DNA of 64,000 nt from Molossus alvarezi (GCA_037176705.1 CM073886.1:124464001-124528000), one strand, 5' to 3'; positions 22,422-34,407 are shown, counted from the first letter of the stretch. The notes: generated by a model from the letters alone, not told the origin. Made by a program: numbers and translations.

Positions 22422-23204
22422 TGTCTATTTTGAAAATCAATTTAATGGGGTACTAGTGCAGAACGTTTAAGTAGCTTGCGTGACCCACAGAGAAAATGTA
22501 ATTTGTACTAGGACTTTCTGGCAAATTTCTATATACTCCACAGCTTCCTGAGGAATCTTAGAAGGTGGTGAAAAGGAGCTATGTGATCTCTCTATCACCC
22601 ACCTCTTCTGTATTGCTAGATCCACTGGATTCTAAAAGAACCAATGGAACAAGTACTACTACAGACACCATCTCTGAGCCAGACCTGGAAAAACTCTGTC
22701 AGATTTTGTTGGTTTAGTTTTTTGGTGTTTTTTTTTTTTTTTTAATTAAACATTCTAAAATTATAGCTGAGCAGTAGAACGTCAAAGCATTGAAATTTCT
22801 TGTAAAGTGTTTGAAACAGATTCAGATGTCAAATGGAACTTTCCGTCCCCATTCTGAAGCGTAAATTCTTCCATCTCTATCTGTGTTCCATTTTAATCCA
22901 TTCCTGTTTACCAGAAGCACAACATGTTTCAGAGTGTAGAGATATTCCACATGATACCTTTCTTAATATGCTCTTTTGCTTCTGTTTTGGTAATTTTGCC
23001 TGTTATTCCTCTTTCCTCACATCACATAGTGGGTGAACAATGAGTCATTCCATTTACCATACTAAAAAAGAGTGAACAGCCCAGGTTATATGTCCGCTCC
23101 TCTAGACAATGCATGAAACCCTGCATTTTTATAAAAATATGAAATCAGTGGCTTCTTTTAAATATATGTTATAATATCTGGTCATTTTTTTCTTTTATAA
23201 TAAT
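22422..23204. other. Unique DNA with a poly-T run
   Basis: A poly-T run lies at about 22728-22743. A 67-codon frame at 22833-23036 shows no domain. Confidence 0.4.
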
Positions 23205-23366
23205 AATGCTGGAAAAGAACTTGGGTATCAGCTGTCTAGCCTCCTTATTTCATAGATAGAAAACTGAGAATCAGAGATATGCAGTAATTCGCACAGATAA
23301 TAAATATTTAGCTCAAATTAGAACTCATGTGGGTGTCTAAAGCAGCACAGTGTCCACTACAAGAGC
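23205..23366 (-). repeat. MIR-like SINE fragment
   Basis: The antisense MIR order is visible: ttatttcatagatagaaaac, then tgagaatcagagatatgcag, and attagaactcatgtgggtgt. Divergence is high. Confidence 0.6.
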
Positions 23367-24281
23367 AGGAGAACAATGCACTGGTCTGTAACAGTCAGAA
23401 TGCAGCCAACAACCAGGAAGAGGCCACGCCTACCATCTGGTCCCAAACACATTCCTCCCTGCCCCCTGTGACAGTAGCCTGACCAGCATCAATTACCCAA
23501 GCCAAAATGTTACCTCTTCTTTTGCCTGCTGATCCAGTAAAACAGCCAACTTTACAAAAATCACCCAGTTCCATAGTCCCGACAGATACAATTTCTCCTT
23601 ATTTCTCAAAAGCCTGAAAAAGCACTTCGGCTAATGAATTTCTTTTATTGCTATCCCATCCCAGTTCACTGGTGGAAGTTTTAACAAGCACACTGGAGGG
23701 GTCTGCTAGGAGTATCTGTGTTCCACCCAGCACCAGTGACTGGGATCCCACTGCAAGACAAGTGGCAACTTCCATCCTGCTGTCTGTCTTCTTGGACCGT
23801 TTACGGTAGGAAGTTCTACAGAGCTGGTTCTTTGGGAAGCAGACCCACAGACACCAACGTAGATGGCATATCAGGAAGCATTCTTGAGATCAACACCCAT
23901 GGAGGGAAAGATTGTAAGTGCAGGAGAGGAAGGAAAGACAGCAACGACAGGAGTCGAGCTGCAGTATAGTCTCAATGAGGAACTCGGATAACTTGATGGG
24001 GAATTCTGAAGTCAGGATAAACGAGATGGCATTTATACCCCACATCAGTTAGTCGTTAGGTATGACCACCCTGGCAGGGCAGCTTGTGTGATGTGTCTCA
24101 GCTAAGGCGAACCTCTAGGGGCTGCCACCTGAAGGTTTTCTTCCAGCCGTGGGGGAATCAGTCTTTCTTCCCCGAAGGGGATGTACATGGTGCATTCCAC
24201 TGGCCACCACACTTCCTTTGAAGATTCACAATTTACCATTTGTTCTTTTTCTCACATCATGGCTTCCTATCTATTTTATAT
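23367..24281. other. Unique DNA, nothing recognised
   Basis: Somewhat GC-richer than average. An 83-codon plus-strand frame (23718-23969) has no known domain. Confidence 0.4.
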
Positions 24282-24402
24282 TATCCTACTAGATGGAAGG
24301 CAACTTGAGGATAGGATGGTGACTTTTCCTACTTGATCTTCCTGGTAATGTCAGCTACTCAACTTGATGTTTGCATTATTCATGAACACATGGCCTTTTC
24401 TC
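24282..24402 (+). repeat. L2 3'-end fragment
   Basis: ctactagatggaaggcaact followed by gatggtgacttttcctactt follows the L2 3'-end pattern (actagactgtaagctcc, then a gggacttt-like segment). It is highly diverged. Confidence 0.45.
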
Positions 24403-24477
24403 TTTCATAAAATCCCTGTACTAAACTGAGCTTTTTCTCTGATACAAAGTCAAATCTGCCCAAAAACAATTTCATGT

Positions 24478-24524
24478 GACATTTTCTTTCTCTTCCTTCC
24501 TTCTTTTCTTTCTTTCTTTTTTTC
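24478..24524. repeat. Polypyrimidine (CTTT/CCTT) tract
   Basis: An almost uninterrupted C/T run with TTTC units. Confidence 0.85.
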
Positions 24525-24599
24525 TGGTACTTTTTAAAGATACAATTATTCTGTGAAGTTCTTTTTCCATTCTTGCTGAACTCGGGCTTAATGTAGAAA

Positions 24600-24745
24600 T
24601 CCCTCCATTGTCTTCCATTCTGTTCCTGCTTCCCCTGTACTGAGTCTCTGGCAGGAAACTAGTCACATTATTCAAATTATACTTAGCATAGTCTTCCATG
24701 TAGAACATAATCAATAAATATACGTTAAATTTGAATGGATCTTAC
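24600..24745 (+). repeat. L2 3'-end fragment
   Basis: acttagcatagtcttccatg followed by aatcaataaatatacgtt matches the L2 terminal pattern (gcacatagtaggtgctcaat, aaatatttg). Confidence 0.5.
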
Positions 24746-24776
24746 TAAAGGCAGTTTATAAAGGCTTAAATATCTT

Positions 24777-25022
24777 TTTTTTTTTTTAATCCTCACCTGA
24801 GGACAATTTTTTCCATTTTTTGTTCAGATAGAGTGGGAGGAGAGAGAGGAAGAGAGAGAGAAACATTGATGTGAAAAGGACACATCGAGTGGCTGCCACC
24901 CGCATGACCAACCAGGGCCGGGGACAAATTGCAACCGAGGCATGCGCCCTAGCGGGAACCGAACCCGGGTCTCTCTGGACCGCAGGCCGACGCTCTAACT
25001 GCTGAGCCAAACAGGCCAGGGC
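24777..25022 (-). repeat. Young VES SINE
   Basis: Near full-length antisense copy with poly-T tail, aatcctcacctgaggacaat, accagggccggggacaaatt, B box gggaaccgaacccgggtc and head. The duplication cttaaatatctt lies at 24765-24776 and 25023-25034. Confidence 0.95.
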
Positions 25023-25081
25023 CTTAAATATCTTATTTTTAAGAGATGTCTCAAGTTTCTGTAGGGTCGTTTTATTATAAA

Positions 25082-25093
25082 GTGCGTGTATGT

Positions 25094-25132
<39 letters not shown>
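25082..25132. repeat. (TG)n microsatellite
   Basis: TG run with two early TA interruptions. Confidence 0.96.
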
Positions 25133-25134
<2 letters not shown>

Positions 25135-26749
25135 CCATGGACAAGAACAACTCTAAACGGACTCAAGAGATCACCTGGACTTTATCTTTAAATATTTCAT
25201 CTCAGCATGAAGCTTTGTGCATATTGGATATTCTGAACTTATGTTTATTGATTTCACACACTGAAATATTCAATGTGTTGGAGACTTTATGCAACACTGA
25301 CAAAGTAATCAGGTTACTAGGCAACCAACTCCCTCACAACCAGACATATAAACTGACCTCATATGTACCTGTAGCTCCCCCAGGACAATCTGCTCAAGGT
25401 ATGAGAACAACAGAAGGAAAGGTAAGCTTTTACAATGTCAAACTTATATTTGGAAACATAAATCAATTGCAGTTGAACCAGAACTAATTGAACATTTGTC
25501 CAAGACTTGGAAAAGAAGAAAGTTGAGAAGGCTACATGTAGACATGTCATAAAGAGTTCTAGCACCCTTTTAGTTTAGCCAAAGTAGTAGACAGCACTCC
25601 CATAACAATCCCCCTCTTTGTTCATGCAGACACATTGTTTACTCAACACTGCTTCTTTAAAACTATCTTTTTCCATTGTGTAATCTGCAAGGGATTATCG
25701 ATCATAGCTTGGGAAGATGACAGGTCCTTAGCAATGCGTTTTCTCTCTGTAGAAGCCAGTTAATAGTTGATGGGATTATACTCTTAGTGAGCTGAAGGCT
25801 GGCAATATTTCATTATGACATAACAGCAACATTAACAAAAATAAGGCTCAAATAAATTCAAGTGGCAACTGAGAATATGTGTTCTTTTCCTGCATGAAAT
25901 CAATCACCTAAGAATATTTAACGCTATATTATGACAATGTCTATATGCATGAGTTCCTAAGTTAATAAACATACAATAACATTCTTCAAAATTCAAAGTT
26001 TATAAAGCTGTGGAACAAAGAGAGGGAGAGAATTTGATCACTGAAATAAATAAGGACATAGAAATGGTTGATGGTGTCTGTTCTCTAGCTGTTTGGTTTC
26101 CTATACGACTTTGACCATTTCTATTATTTTGAGAACTGACTTGTTATTGTTTTAATGTTACATATTCAAAAAAATTGCAGCAATACAGAAAAATACAAGG
26201 TTAAAAATTTCTCCACATTTTTCCACCTAGAAGTAATCATGGGAGATGTTGGATGGTCATTATCCCAAGATCTCTATATTTATGGGGAGAAGGATAAAAT
26301 GATAAACAAAGAAAGCATTTTCATAAAGAATGTTTTTATAATATCTTTAATAAAAGGTATTGAAATTCATTTTTATTATAACTGACATAGGGAAAAAGAA
26401 ACTGAACTAAAAATGAAAAAAGTGGTGAAGCTCAGATTAATTTCTTTAAAAATCTCAGGCAATGGTAGCTATTGAAATTTTCCTTAAAAGTGAAAAAAAT
26501 TGAAATTTTAGAAATACAATATTCCTTTTACTCCTTTAAAACACTAATTACAACCAATTTTCTTCCTGCTTTGAAAGCAAAGTTAATTAGCATACTCTAC
26601 AATTTTTCCAACTCCTCATTATTCTCAATTTTACTAATTACTCTTTTAAATTGCTAAGGTTTATAACATTTGCATTATTATGTGTCTATATGGCTCATGA
26701 TTAACTATTCCTAATTCTGTATTTACATTTTCAACACTGGCATCTTAGC
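25133..26749. other. AT-rich unique DNA
   Basis: Small frames at 25137-25487, 26155-26385 and 26472-26657 have no recognisable domains. No repeat is confidently seen. Confidence 0.4.
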
Positions 26750-27780
26750 AAAGATGATCTATCATTAGTTCATTTAGTTTTTTATTTATCTTAGTTGTCC
26801 AGATTTGATCAAGAAATTCTTGAAAGAAAGGATCCAGGGTGCTTTATTTCCTCAATGCTTTCATTCTTGAAAGAACCTCTGGTTTAATGAAGAATAATGT
26901 GGCTAGGTATAAGTTTCTTATTATATTTTGTGTTTCTTAGGCCTTTATAAATGTAGGCATAGCTCTACTCTCTTTGGCCTGGCAGGCTGGAGGAAAGATG
27001 TCTATAGCTACTCTGATATCCCTCCTTATAAGCTATTCAATTTTCCATCTAAATACTTAAATAAATATTTTCTAAACTGGCTTAGCATCAACACATATTT
27101 GTCCCTGTTCCTATAATATGTGTGCCCTATGACCTATAGATGCATTTCAGGAAAAGTTTAAACTTTTATATCTTTGAATGGTTTTCAAGGACACCAATTG
27201 CGCTTATGTTTGGATGGTCTTTGTCCTTCATTTCTGTATCTTCCCCTTAGCTGGGCTCATTTGTTTCCATTTCCTGCTTTCTCTGCATTTATTACAATGA
27301 TCTTTCCCCCCCAAATGAGTAATTAAAACTGTATTCTTCTATTCTTTCAGATGCTATTTCTATTCAATGTATTTGGCTTTTAATAATGCCATTTTAATTC
27401 TTGACTTTTTTTTCCTTCTTCAATATTTCTTTTAATGTTACTCTGCTATTTTTAATAATCTCATCTTTGAGTATTTATTCCTCAGAATTCACATCTTCAC
27501 TGAGTCCTCATTTGCTATGTAGCACTCATGGAAGTTTATTTTTAAATGGTGTTTCAAATGCAATTTCTTTCAGACTGAGTTCTCCATCTATCTTCTGCTT
27601 AATCTGTTGCCTATTTTTGCTGTAAAATGTTTGCATGTTTGCAGAGATAACTCTATATCTCACTCATTCAGAATCTATTCAATTTTCTTTAGGTTTGATC
27701 ATCTCTCCTTGACTCTTTAACTCCCTTATAAGATACTGGACACAGAATTTAGGAATAAATGTCACCTTCTAAGCACTTCA
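26750..27780 (-). repeat. Probable old L1M/HAL1-like LINE
   Basis: Antisense LINE-like vocabulary: aggatccagggtgctttatt, ctttcattcttgaaagaacc, tggtttaatgaagaataatg, agttctccatctatcttctg. I recognise this as an ancient L1-related arrangement but cannot align it. Confidence 0.45.
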
Positions 27781-27896
27781 CTGGAGTCCGAGGTGTGGGA
27801 CTCAGAGAAGATTATCTGGAACTGCATGTAGTCTTTGTTGGAGGACGTGAACTTAACTGGTTCTGCTGAGATTTTGTTAAAACCTTTAGTTAAGCT

Positions 27897-28350
27897 CAGT
27901 CTAATGAATTGTGTTCTCCAAAAGGTGTTGGTGGCCTAGCTCCTAACACCTATGATTCGATCTTATTTGGAAGTAGCTTATTTCTACATGATCAAGTAAA
28001 TGAGATGAGGTCCTTAGGCTGGACCCTAAGCCAATGTGACAGTGTCCTTATAAAAAGGGAAGTTTGGACCTAGTGGCAGACACACACATAGGGACAATGC
28101 CATGTGAGGACGAAGTATGAGATCAAGGTGAGACATCTACAGGTCAGGGAATACCAGAGATTGCCAGAAACCACAGAAAGCGAGGTGCAAGGCATGGAAC
28201 AGATTCTCCTCACAGCTCCAGAGAGCCTGCTCCGCTGACACTTTGATCTCGGACTTCTCGCCTGCCTCCAGAGCTGTAGGCTGATGCAGTCCTGGTTTTA
28301 AAACAGCTGGTTTGTGGGAGCTGGTTACAGCAGCTCCGGGAAACTAGTGC
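27897..28350 (+). repeat. MLT1-type MaLR LTR
   Basis: Nearly complete solo LTR in sense orientation: cagtctaatgaattgtgttc at the start, gacagtgtccttataaaaag in the middle, gccatgtgaggacgaagtat, ctttgatctcggacttctcg, and a 3' end with ggttacagcagctccgggaa then actagtgc. MaLRs are ERVL-related. No coding region is present. Confidence 0.85.
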
Positions 28351-30406
28351 GTTTATACAGGAGGAAGGAAATCCAGCTTTGACCCATTCTTCCAATCCAA
28401 CCTGGAAGTCTGACTATTTATAAATTAAAAAAAAAAACAAAACAGGGAAGAATAAGGAAACACTTTGGGTTTTGGGTTTTGTTTTCACTGTTGCTTTTAT
28501 AATTGTCTCAGATGGAAACAGAAAGCTTCACCTGGAGCCTTCTTTGTCTCTTACACTATCCTTACGGGTCTTTTTCCTTCACTTACTCTCAAAAGCCCAT
28601 GAAGCTTAGAGATGGAAACTTTTTTAAGAAATAAATTTTACCTAAATCATGTATATGGATTTACAATTTGATTTCGAATGCTCTTGAAAGGAAAGATGGT
28701 CGATTGGTATTGAGCATAGTAAGTCTTACGCCGAGGGTCCCCTGGTCCCCGGAGTGGGTCCTGGGTAGGATGGGCCCTGGGCAGATGCGCCTTCTGAATT
28801 TCTCTGGTCTCTGTTAGTGCTGATTAAAGGGAAGGATGAGTAGGCAAGGCACAAACTCCTCCTGCCCGTCACCCTGGATGACGCGCTTTCTTACTTATTA
28901 AAAGTAAGTAATATTGTGTCACACTGTCTCTCACTCGTTAGACCTGTGAGCAACCCCTCGTCTGATTAGATAAAGTCCCAGCCACAGCGCCAAGCAGGTC
29001 ACTTTGATTGGTGTTTCTAGAAGAGTTATGTATCATCTGATAGTAACTGGAGTTCTCATTTCTGTCCTGTTTCCTGTTTCCACTGAGTAAGAGTGACCAA
29101 TGATGACTATTTACCTCTGTATAAAAGACTTTTTGTTTTTATTTTGTGCAAGAAATAGAAGTTAAAAGGGATCAGGCTAGCTTTCGATTCACTTCTTTCC
29201 AGATCAGAGGAAAGGAGACAAATTGGTATGATATCGTTATGACACAGAATAAGAACTGAAATTCCCAGGCTTCTCAATTACCGCGTCCTGATTGAAGTTT
29301 TTAATTCGGGATTTTTTTTCTAACTGCCAGCATAATTAAGGGTAATTATTTTTCTTAGCTTTCCTCAGCATTCAAAGAACTACCACTCAAGCTTAGAAGA
29401 ATCGCACTACAGCGAGAACCAACAAAACAAACAAAGGCTTAATTATTAACGAAGAAAATCCCTGTACTGCTTCTTCATCATAATTGGTACAAGACTAATT
29501 AACACCACGTGAATCAATGCCGCGTTCGCTCATTACAGAATGCTGGTTAGGAGGATATTTCTACTCTATCAGCAAGCAGAGTTCCAGTTGCCTGCAGGGT
29601 CCTTTGTCACATCAGGTTGAGGAGGACAATAGTCCGTAGGAGTGACAGGTCCTGGTGGCCGATATCTTGAATATGAAGTGTAGCAGTTCAGATGTGTTCA
29701 ATGCACCCAGGAACAGAACCCAGATGATACTGGATCAGGCCAACAGAACTCAATATTCGTCTTTAATTACACAAAGTCTGCAGGGAGATTTCCTCTTAGT
29801 GTCGATGGGCTGAAGGAGAGAGCGGTGCGGGTCCCTTATATCCAGAGAGCAAAGGAGGCTGGAGAAACACGGTTGTGGCTAATTCTGTCAACAGAGGTGA
29901 GGAGAGGGTTGGGGAGTCCTTCCTGAATCAATCATTCATCAGGCAACGATACGAAAACATGTCTTACACGCTCTTTGTTTTCCTTTCAGCATATTTCCCA
30001 TATTTGTGGGCAAGCTTCCAGCGAGTGTTTGAAAATTCATTTGTTTGATTTAAACTGTTTGGATTTTAGGTATTCCGGTGCCTGAAGTTTTCCAGTCAGA
30101 AGATAATCAAAAGTGACTCGCTGCTCAGTTCATTTTAGATTCTTCTAACATTTCGATTGGGAAAGTACTTTCGTAGAATATTTTCTGACTGAAAGTTGGA
30201 GTTTTACTCGTAGTAGTCAAAGCAGACTTAGCGATCAAATGAAAAAAGAGGATGCTCATAAATACACAAATTAATGTTCTCACCCATTTCACACACATAC
30301 TTGTGAGAGGGAACAGAACAACAGAAACGACAGAACCAGAGTCAGTGAGCCCAGCAGAGCGAGAGAACAGGACAGGAGTCAGGAGCTCCGAATGCCGGGG
30401 GAGGCA
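28351..30406. other. Repeat-poor unique block with conserved-element character
   Basis: About 2 kb with no recognised interspersed repeat. AT-rich stretches with TAATTA/TTAATTA sites at 29280-29530 (aattaagggtaattattttt, ggtacaagactaattaac) alternate with CpG-containing segments (ccgcgttcgctcattacaga; gccgagggtcccctggtccc at about 28731). This is typical of non-coding regulatory DNA, but that is inference. Confidence 0.4.
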
Positions 30407-30419
30407 GTTGCTGGGCAAC
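30407..30419. promoter_or_regulatory. X-box-like RFX motif
   Basis: gttgctgggcaac is a near-palindromic RFX-family X-box (two GTTGC half-sites in opposite orientation separated by tgg). It sits in a locally CpG-containing stretch (30380-30450). No transcript evidence is available. Confidence 0.35.
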
Positions 30420-31363
30420 GGGGCTAAACTAACACCGGGACCTCCTAGATGAAGGGATTCGAGTTAATATTTATGTGAGCTTGGACCTGTCGGAGCCCCT
30501 TCGGTTAACTAGCTACTTAGGATTAATGGTAAAACTGGGTTCTATCCCTGTTTCCCATAGAATGAGAATGCATTCAATTTGTTTCTACATATTTAACAAA
30601 AATATTTTAGAATATCAGGCATACCCAGGGAGAAGTGAACTGTGAGAGCCATTCCCAGTGCTCTGAAAAATCAAGATTTAAAATAATAATAATAATAATA
30701 ATGACTAGAAATTTGAACAGTATCAAAAAAAGCAATTAGCTTAACTTGAGAGATGCAGAAACAAGCCTCTTAAAATTTCCAGTCCTTATGAGCCCAGCAG
30801 AGGGTTCTCCTTAACATTAAATCACAACAGAACCACGGCTGGTGGGTGGTTGGGGCAGGAACGTGTACTAAGAGCTGACTTTTTAAGATGTTTGGAAATC
30901 TTAGAGCTTGGAAGGATTTGCTAAAGAGAACAGAGTGGACAGCACAAATACTTTGGGTGATTATATACATATGTGTGTTCAAAAACCAAAACCCGTTTAT
31001 TTCTCGCTAGCAGAAGCAGGGAGTAAAGGAAAGAACAGACATGGGAAGGAAATAAAAGGCAACGTTTTTATAAAAGAAGGAAAACAACAAACTCAAAGAA
31101 AGATGGGACCTATTATTGTGACCTAGACTTGCCCCTGTTACCCTAACCTCACTCATTTTCTCCCTTTGAGAAGGCACATAAAGCAAAGAAAAATTAACAG
31201 TCTAATTTGAAAGTCAGAGACCTTGCTTCCTGCCCGTAGTTAGCATGGTCACTGACCCCCAAGCCCCGCCCTCAAGGAGGCCCGTTTTCTTGTTGACAGT
31301 TTCTGGGAGCTCTCCTCGGCTATGATTCTGTGCAGGCTGAGCAGGGCAAGGTAAAGACTTAAA
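30420..31363. other. Unique DNA, nothing recognised
   Basis: Includes an AAT triplet repeat at 30682-30702. Frames of 66-72 codons have no domains. Confidence 0.4.
30682..30702. repeat. (AAT)n microsatellite
   Basis: About seven AAT units. Confidence 0.9.
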
Positions 31364-31370
31364 AATACTC

Positions 31371-31811
31371 CCGTCTTGAAGTGGGATCACTGGGTCAAAT
31401 GGCAGTTCCATTTTTAATTCTTTGAGGAAACTCCATATTCTTTTCCATAGTGGCTGCACCAGTCTGCATTCCCACCAGCAGTGTACTAGAGTCCCCTTTT
31501 CTCCACACCCTTGCCAGCATTTCTTGTTTGAGGACTTGTTGATGGCGGTCATTCTGACAGGTGTGAGGTGATGTCTCATGGTCTTTTTAATTTGCATCTC
31601 TCTGATGATTATAGATGTTGAGCATTTTTTCATATGTCTCCTGGCCATTTGTATGTCTTATTTGGAGAGGTGTCTATTTAGGTCTTCTGCCCATTTTTAA
31701 CTGGGTTCTTTGTCTTCCTTTTGTTGAGCTGTATGAGTACTCTACATATTTTGGATATTAACCCCTTATCCAGTGTATCATTGGCAGATATGTTCTCCCA
31801 GAGACTGGGTA
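31371..31811 (-). repeat. Inverted 5' segment of a twin-primed L1
   Basis: Antisense ORF2 C-terminal region: gggatcactgggtcaaatgg, ctgcaccagtctgcattccc, ttctgacaggtgtgaggtg, atattaaccccttatccagt. Translated on the minus strand it gives [15 protein letters not shown] and [17 protein letters not shown], standard L1 ORF2p C-terminal sequence. It abuts the sense 3' segment at 31812. The left flank aatactc (31364-31370) recurs at 32314-32320. Confidence 0.92.
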
Positions 31812-32313
31812 GCCTGAAACATGAATCAGAAAGAATACAGGCACCTGTATGTTCATAGCAATGCTATTTACAATTACTAAGATCTGGAAACAACCCAAGT
31901 GTCCATCATTAGATGAGTGGCTAGAAAAGCTGTGGTACATATACACAATGGAATACTATGCAGCTGTGAGAAACCTTTGAGACAACATGGAGGGACCTGG
32001 AGAGTATTATGCTGAGCAAAATAAGCCAATCAGAGAAAGAAAAGTACCACATGATCTCACTTATTTAGGGAACATCTTGAACGCAAGCTGTTGACCAAAA
32101 TGGATCCAGAATCATGAAAGTGGGGAACAGACTAATAAACCTCAGAGGGATGGGAGGTGGGAGGGGTGGAAAGAGATAAACCAAAGAACTTACATGCTTA
32201 TATACATAACCAATGGACACAGACATTAGGCTGGGAAGGCAGGAGGGGGGGTGGGAGTGGGTCAACGGGGAAAAAAGGGGGACATCTATAATACTTTCAG
32301 CAATAAAATAAAT
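31812..32313 (+). repeat. Sense 3' segment of the same L1
   Basis: Sense ORF2 end and 3'UTR: tgaaacatgaatcagaaaga, caacccaagtgtccatcatt, atggaatactatgcagctgt, caatggacacagacattagg. It ends in tttcagcaataaaataaata. Head-to-head joining to the inverted 5' part is the classic twin-priming structure. Confidence 0.93.
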
Positions 32314-32320
32314 AATACTC

Positions 32321-33138
32321 TAGTCTACCAGCCTAGGTGTACCCTTTTCAATGAATAAAACAGATAATGTTTTACTACAATGACCTCAATAATTCACTAT
32401 CTATTGCCTGCATCAAAATAACCGACTTGCTATTGATCACCCTGGAAAGATTAGTTTTAGCCATTTGTGAAATTATTAAGGTATGTTAAATTGTATCAGT
32501 GGGGAAAAAGAAGAAACATCTGTAACAAAAATAAATTACTTAATAAAATAAAATAAATAATTTTTTTTAATTTAAAAAAATATTTTTTAATGCCATATGC
32601 ATTTGACCAATAGCAGTAGCAAGCTGGACAAAGGGAAAAGCAGCCCTCGAAGTTCTACATCTTTGCCACATCCAGGCAACATTGAATTGCATATAAAGAC
32701 TGCGTTCAGTGTCGGATCACTCCGGTCTCAGTGTGTCTCTCCGTGTTCCACCCCAGCGTCATTAGGGGCTGGCTGATGTTAAAGAACTTGAACTTGCCCG
32801 TTCTCTCTGCTGAGTACTTCACTCTTATCTGGCCAGCCTGGCTCCAGTTTCTCACCCCAATGGCCACCCCTGAAATACGTATTTCTGTAACAAAGCCTAG
32901 TGTCTACAGTGGTGACATGCTGTCTGTGAATCATCTGGCATCAGCTATTTTGGGTGACAAGCCTTTGTGAGTACTCTTAGCATCCGGCCATTCGAGTCAC
33001 TTCTGCTTTGTTTTAAGGGATGTTTTAGCATTGGATTCCCCAAAGGGGAGCCTGGGATACAGGCTTGTTTGCAGCCAGTTCAGATGGGAAGGAGACAAGA
33101 CAAAAAGTGGAAGAGTGAAGGAAAAAGCCAGTATAAGA
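32321..33138. other. Unique DNA, nothing recognised
   Basis: Very AT-rich at 32470-32600, then more balanced. A 79-codon frame at 32731-32970 has no known domain. Confidence 0.4.
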
Positions 33139-33149
33139 ATTGGCTCATT

Positions 33150-33367
33150 GCTCTGGCTGGTTTGGCTCAACCGTTAGAGCATTGGCCCGCAGACCAAAGA
33201 GTCTTGGGTTTGATTCCAGTCAAGGGCACATACCTTGGTTGCAGTCCACAGGAGGCAACCAATCAATGTGTCTTTCTCACATCGATGTTTCTCTCTCTCT
33301 TTCTCTCTGTCCCTCCCACTCTGCCTAAAGATAAATGGAAAAATATCCTCAAGTGAGGACAAGAAAA
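33150..33367 (+). repeat. VES SINE
   Basis: Sense copy (gctctggctggtttggctca, B box gggtttgattccagtc, cttggttgcagtcc, CT-rich body, cctcaagtgaggac). It has an internal deletion of the ccccggccctggttgg part. Duplication attggctcatt (33139-33149) against attagctcatt (33368-33378). Confidence 0.93.
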
Positions 33368-33378
33368 ATTAGCTCATT

Positions 33379-33689
33379 ACCCATCATAGATAGCTGGAGC
33401 TTGATCCAATAAGACTTTTATACCTGTACTGAAAACTCCTTGAGGGATTTTATGTAGAAGAATGGCATTTGAAGAATGATTTGCTTTAGATGGTGAGCTG
33501 ACTATGTGGAGGTTCTTATGGAGAGGGTAAAGGTGAAAATGTAGGGACAAGTTCAAAGGAAGTGTTTTAGGCAAAAGATTATTGGTGTCCTCCAAAAAGA
33601 AAAAAGACAGATTCCAGATGTGTTTTAGAAAAGAAACTGTCCTTGATATGTACTGCCTTGGGTATAATTAATTTTGGGGGGTATGTTTT
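33379..33689. other. Unique DNA, nothing recognised
   Basis: No signal recognised. Confidence 0.35.
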
Positions 33690-33815
33690 TCTTTTCTTAT
33701 CCTCCAAATTACTAGCTCTTCAAAGTAGGGTCAATTTTTTTTTATATGTACTCCATATTTTCTTTAAATTTAAAAGAACATGATAGATGTTCAATAAATA
33801 CTTATTTTTCTGTTC
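33690..33815 (+). repeat. L2 3'-end fragment
   Basis: ttactagctcttcaaagtag, then acatgatagatgttcaataa and atacttattt match the L2 terminal pattern (tagtaggtgttcaataaata). Confidence 0.5.
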
Positions 33816-34123
33816 ATTTTTTATTCACTAGACCTCAAAATGTTGTCTTGAAATTATATTAGATTGCAGAATAAAATATCTCAAGTACTTTCAAGTCCTT
33901 CCAATGTTGGTTTTATTACTCTGTTACTTGGTGAATGATGCTATAAAACAGGATGTTGACTTTTGTGGGTGTTTCATAAAAATGGGAAATCTCTCTCTGC
34001 TTGGTTTAGCATCGATACTGCCAAACTAGTATGTGGATTCCAAAGAACACAAACTTGGCACTAAAAATAGGACACGGTGTGCCCTTGCAGTTGGAGCAGA
34101 TCAAAGGACTCATCATCTGTGTA
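33816..34123. other. Unique DNA, nothing recognised
   Basis: No signal recognised. Confidence 0.35.
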
Positions 34124-34140
34124 GGCTCTGGACAACTTTT

Positions 34141-34390
34141 TTTTTTATCCTCACCCGAGGACATTTTTCCATTTTTTGTTCAGGTAGAGTGGGAGGGAGA
34201 GAGAGGAACAGAGAGAGAGAGAGAGAGAAACATCGATGTGAAAGGAACACATCGGGTGGCTGCCTCCCGCACAACCGACCAGGGCCGGGGACAAACTGCA
34301 ACCGAGGTACGCGCCCCTAGCGGGAACCGAACCCGGGTCTCTCAGGACCACAGGCCGACGCTCTAACTGCTAAGCCAAACCAGCCAGGGC
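34141..34390 (-). repeat. Young VES SINE
   Basis: Full-length antisense copy (ttatcctcacccgaggacat, accagggccggggacaaact, gggaaccgaacccgggtc, ccaaaccagccagggc). The 17-base duplication ggctctggacaactttt is perfect at 34124-34140 and 34391-34407, one of the clearest insertions in the window. It is inverted relative to the SINE at 33150. Confidence 0.97.
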
Positions 34391-34407
34391 GGCTCTGGAC
34401 AACTTTT

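Noticed and set aside
29600..29900. Possible LTR or retroviral internal fragment
   Set aside because: The wording felt LTR-like, but I could not identify LTR ends, a primer-binding site or any coding motif.
31214..31648. 144-codon minus-strand protein
   Set aside because: It is the inverted ORF2 C-terminal part of a dead L1 plus flanking DNA, not a host gene.
32690..32740. TATA-like promoter (gcatataaagactgcg)
   Set aside because: A TATA-like string alone is expected often in DNA this AT-rich. No downstream gene supports it.
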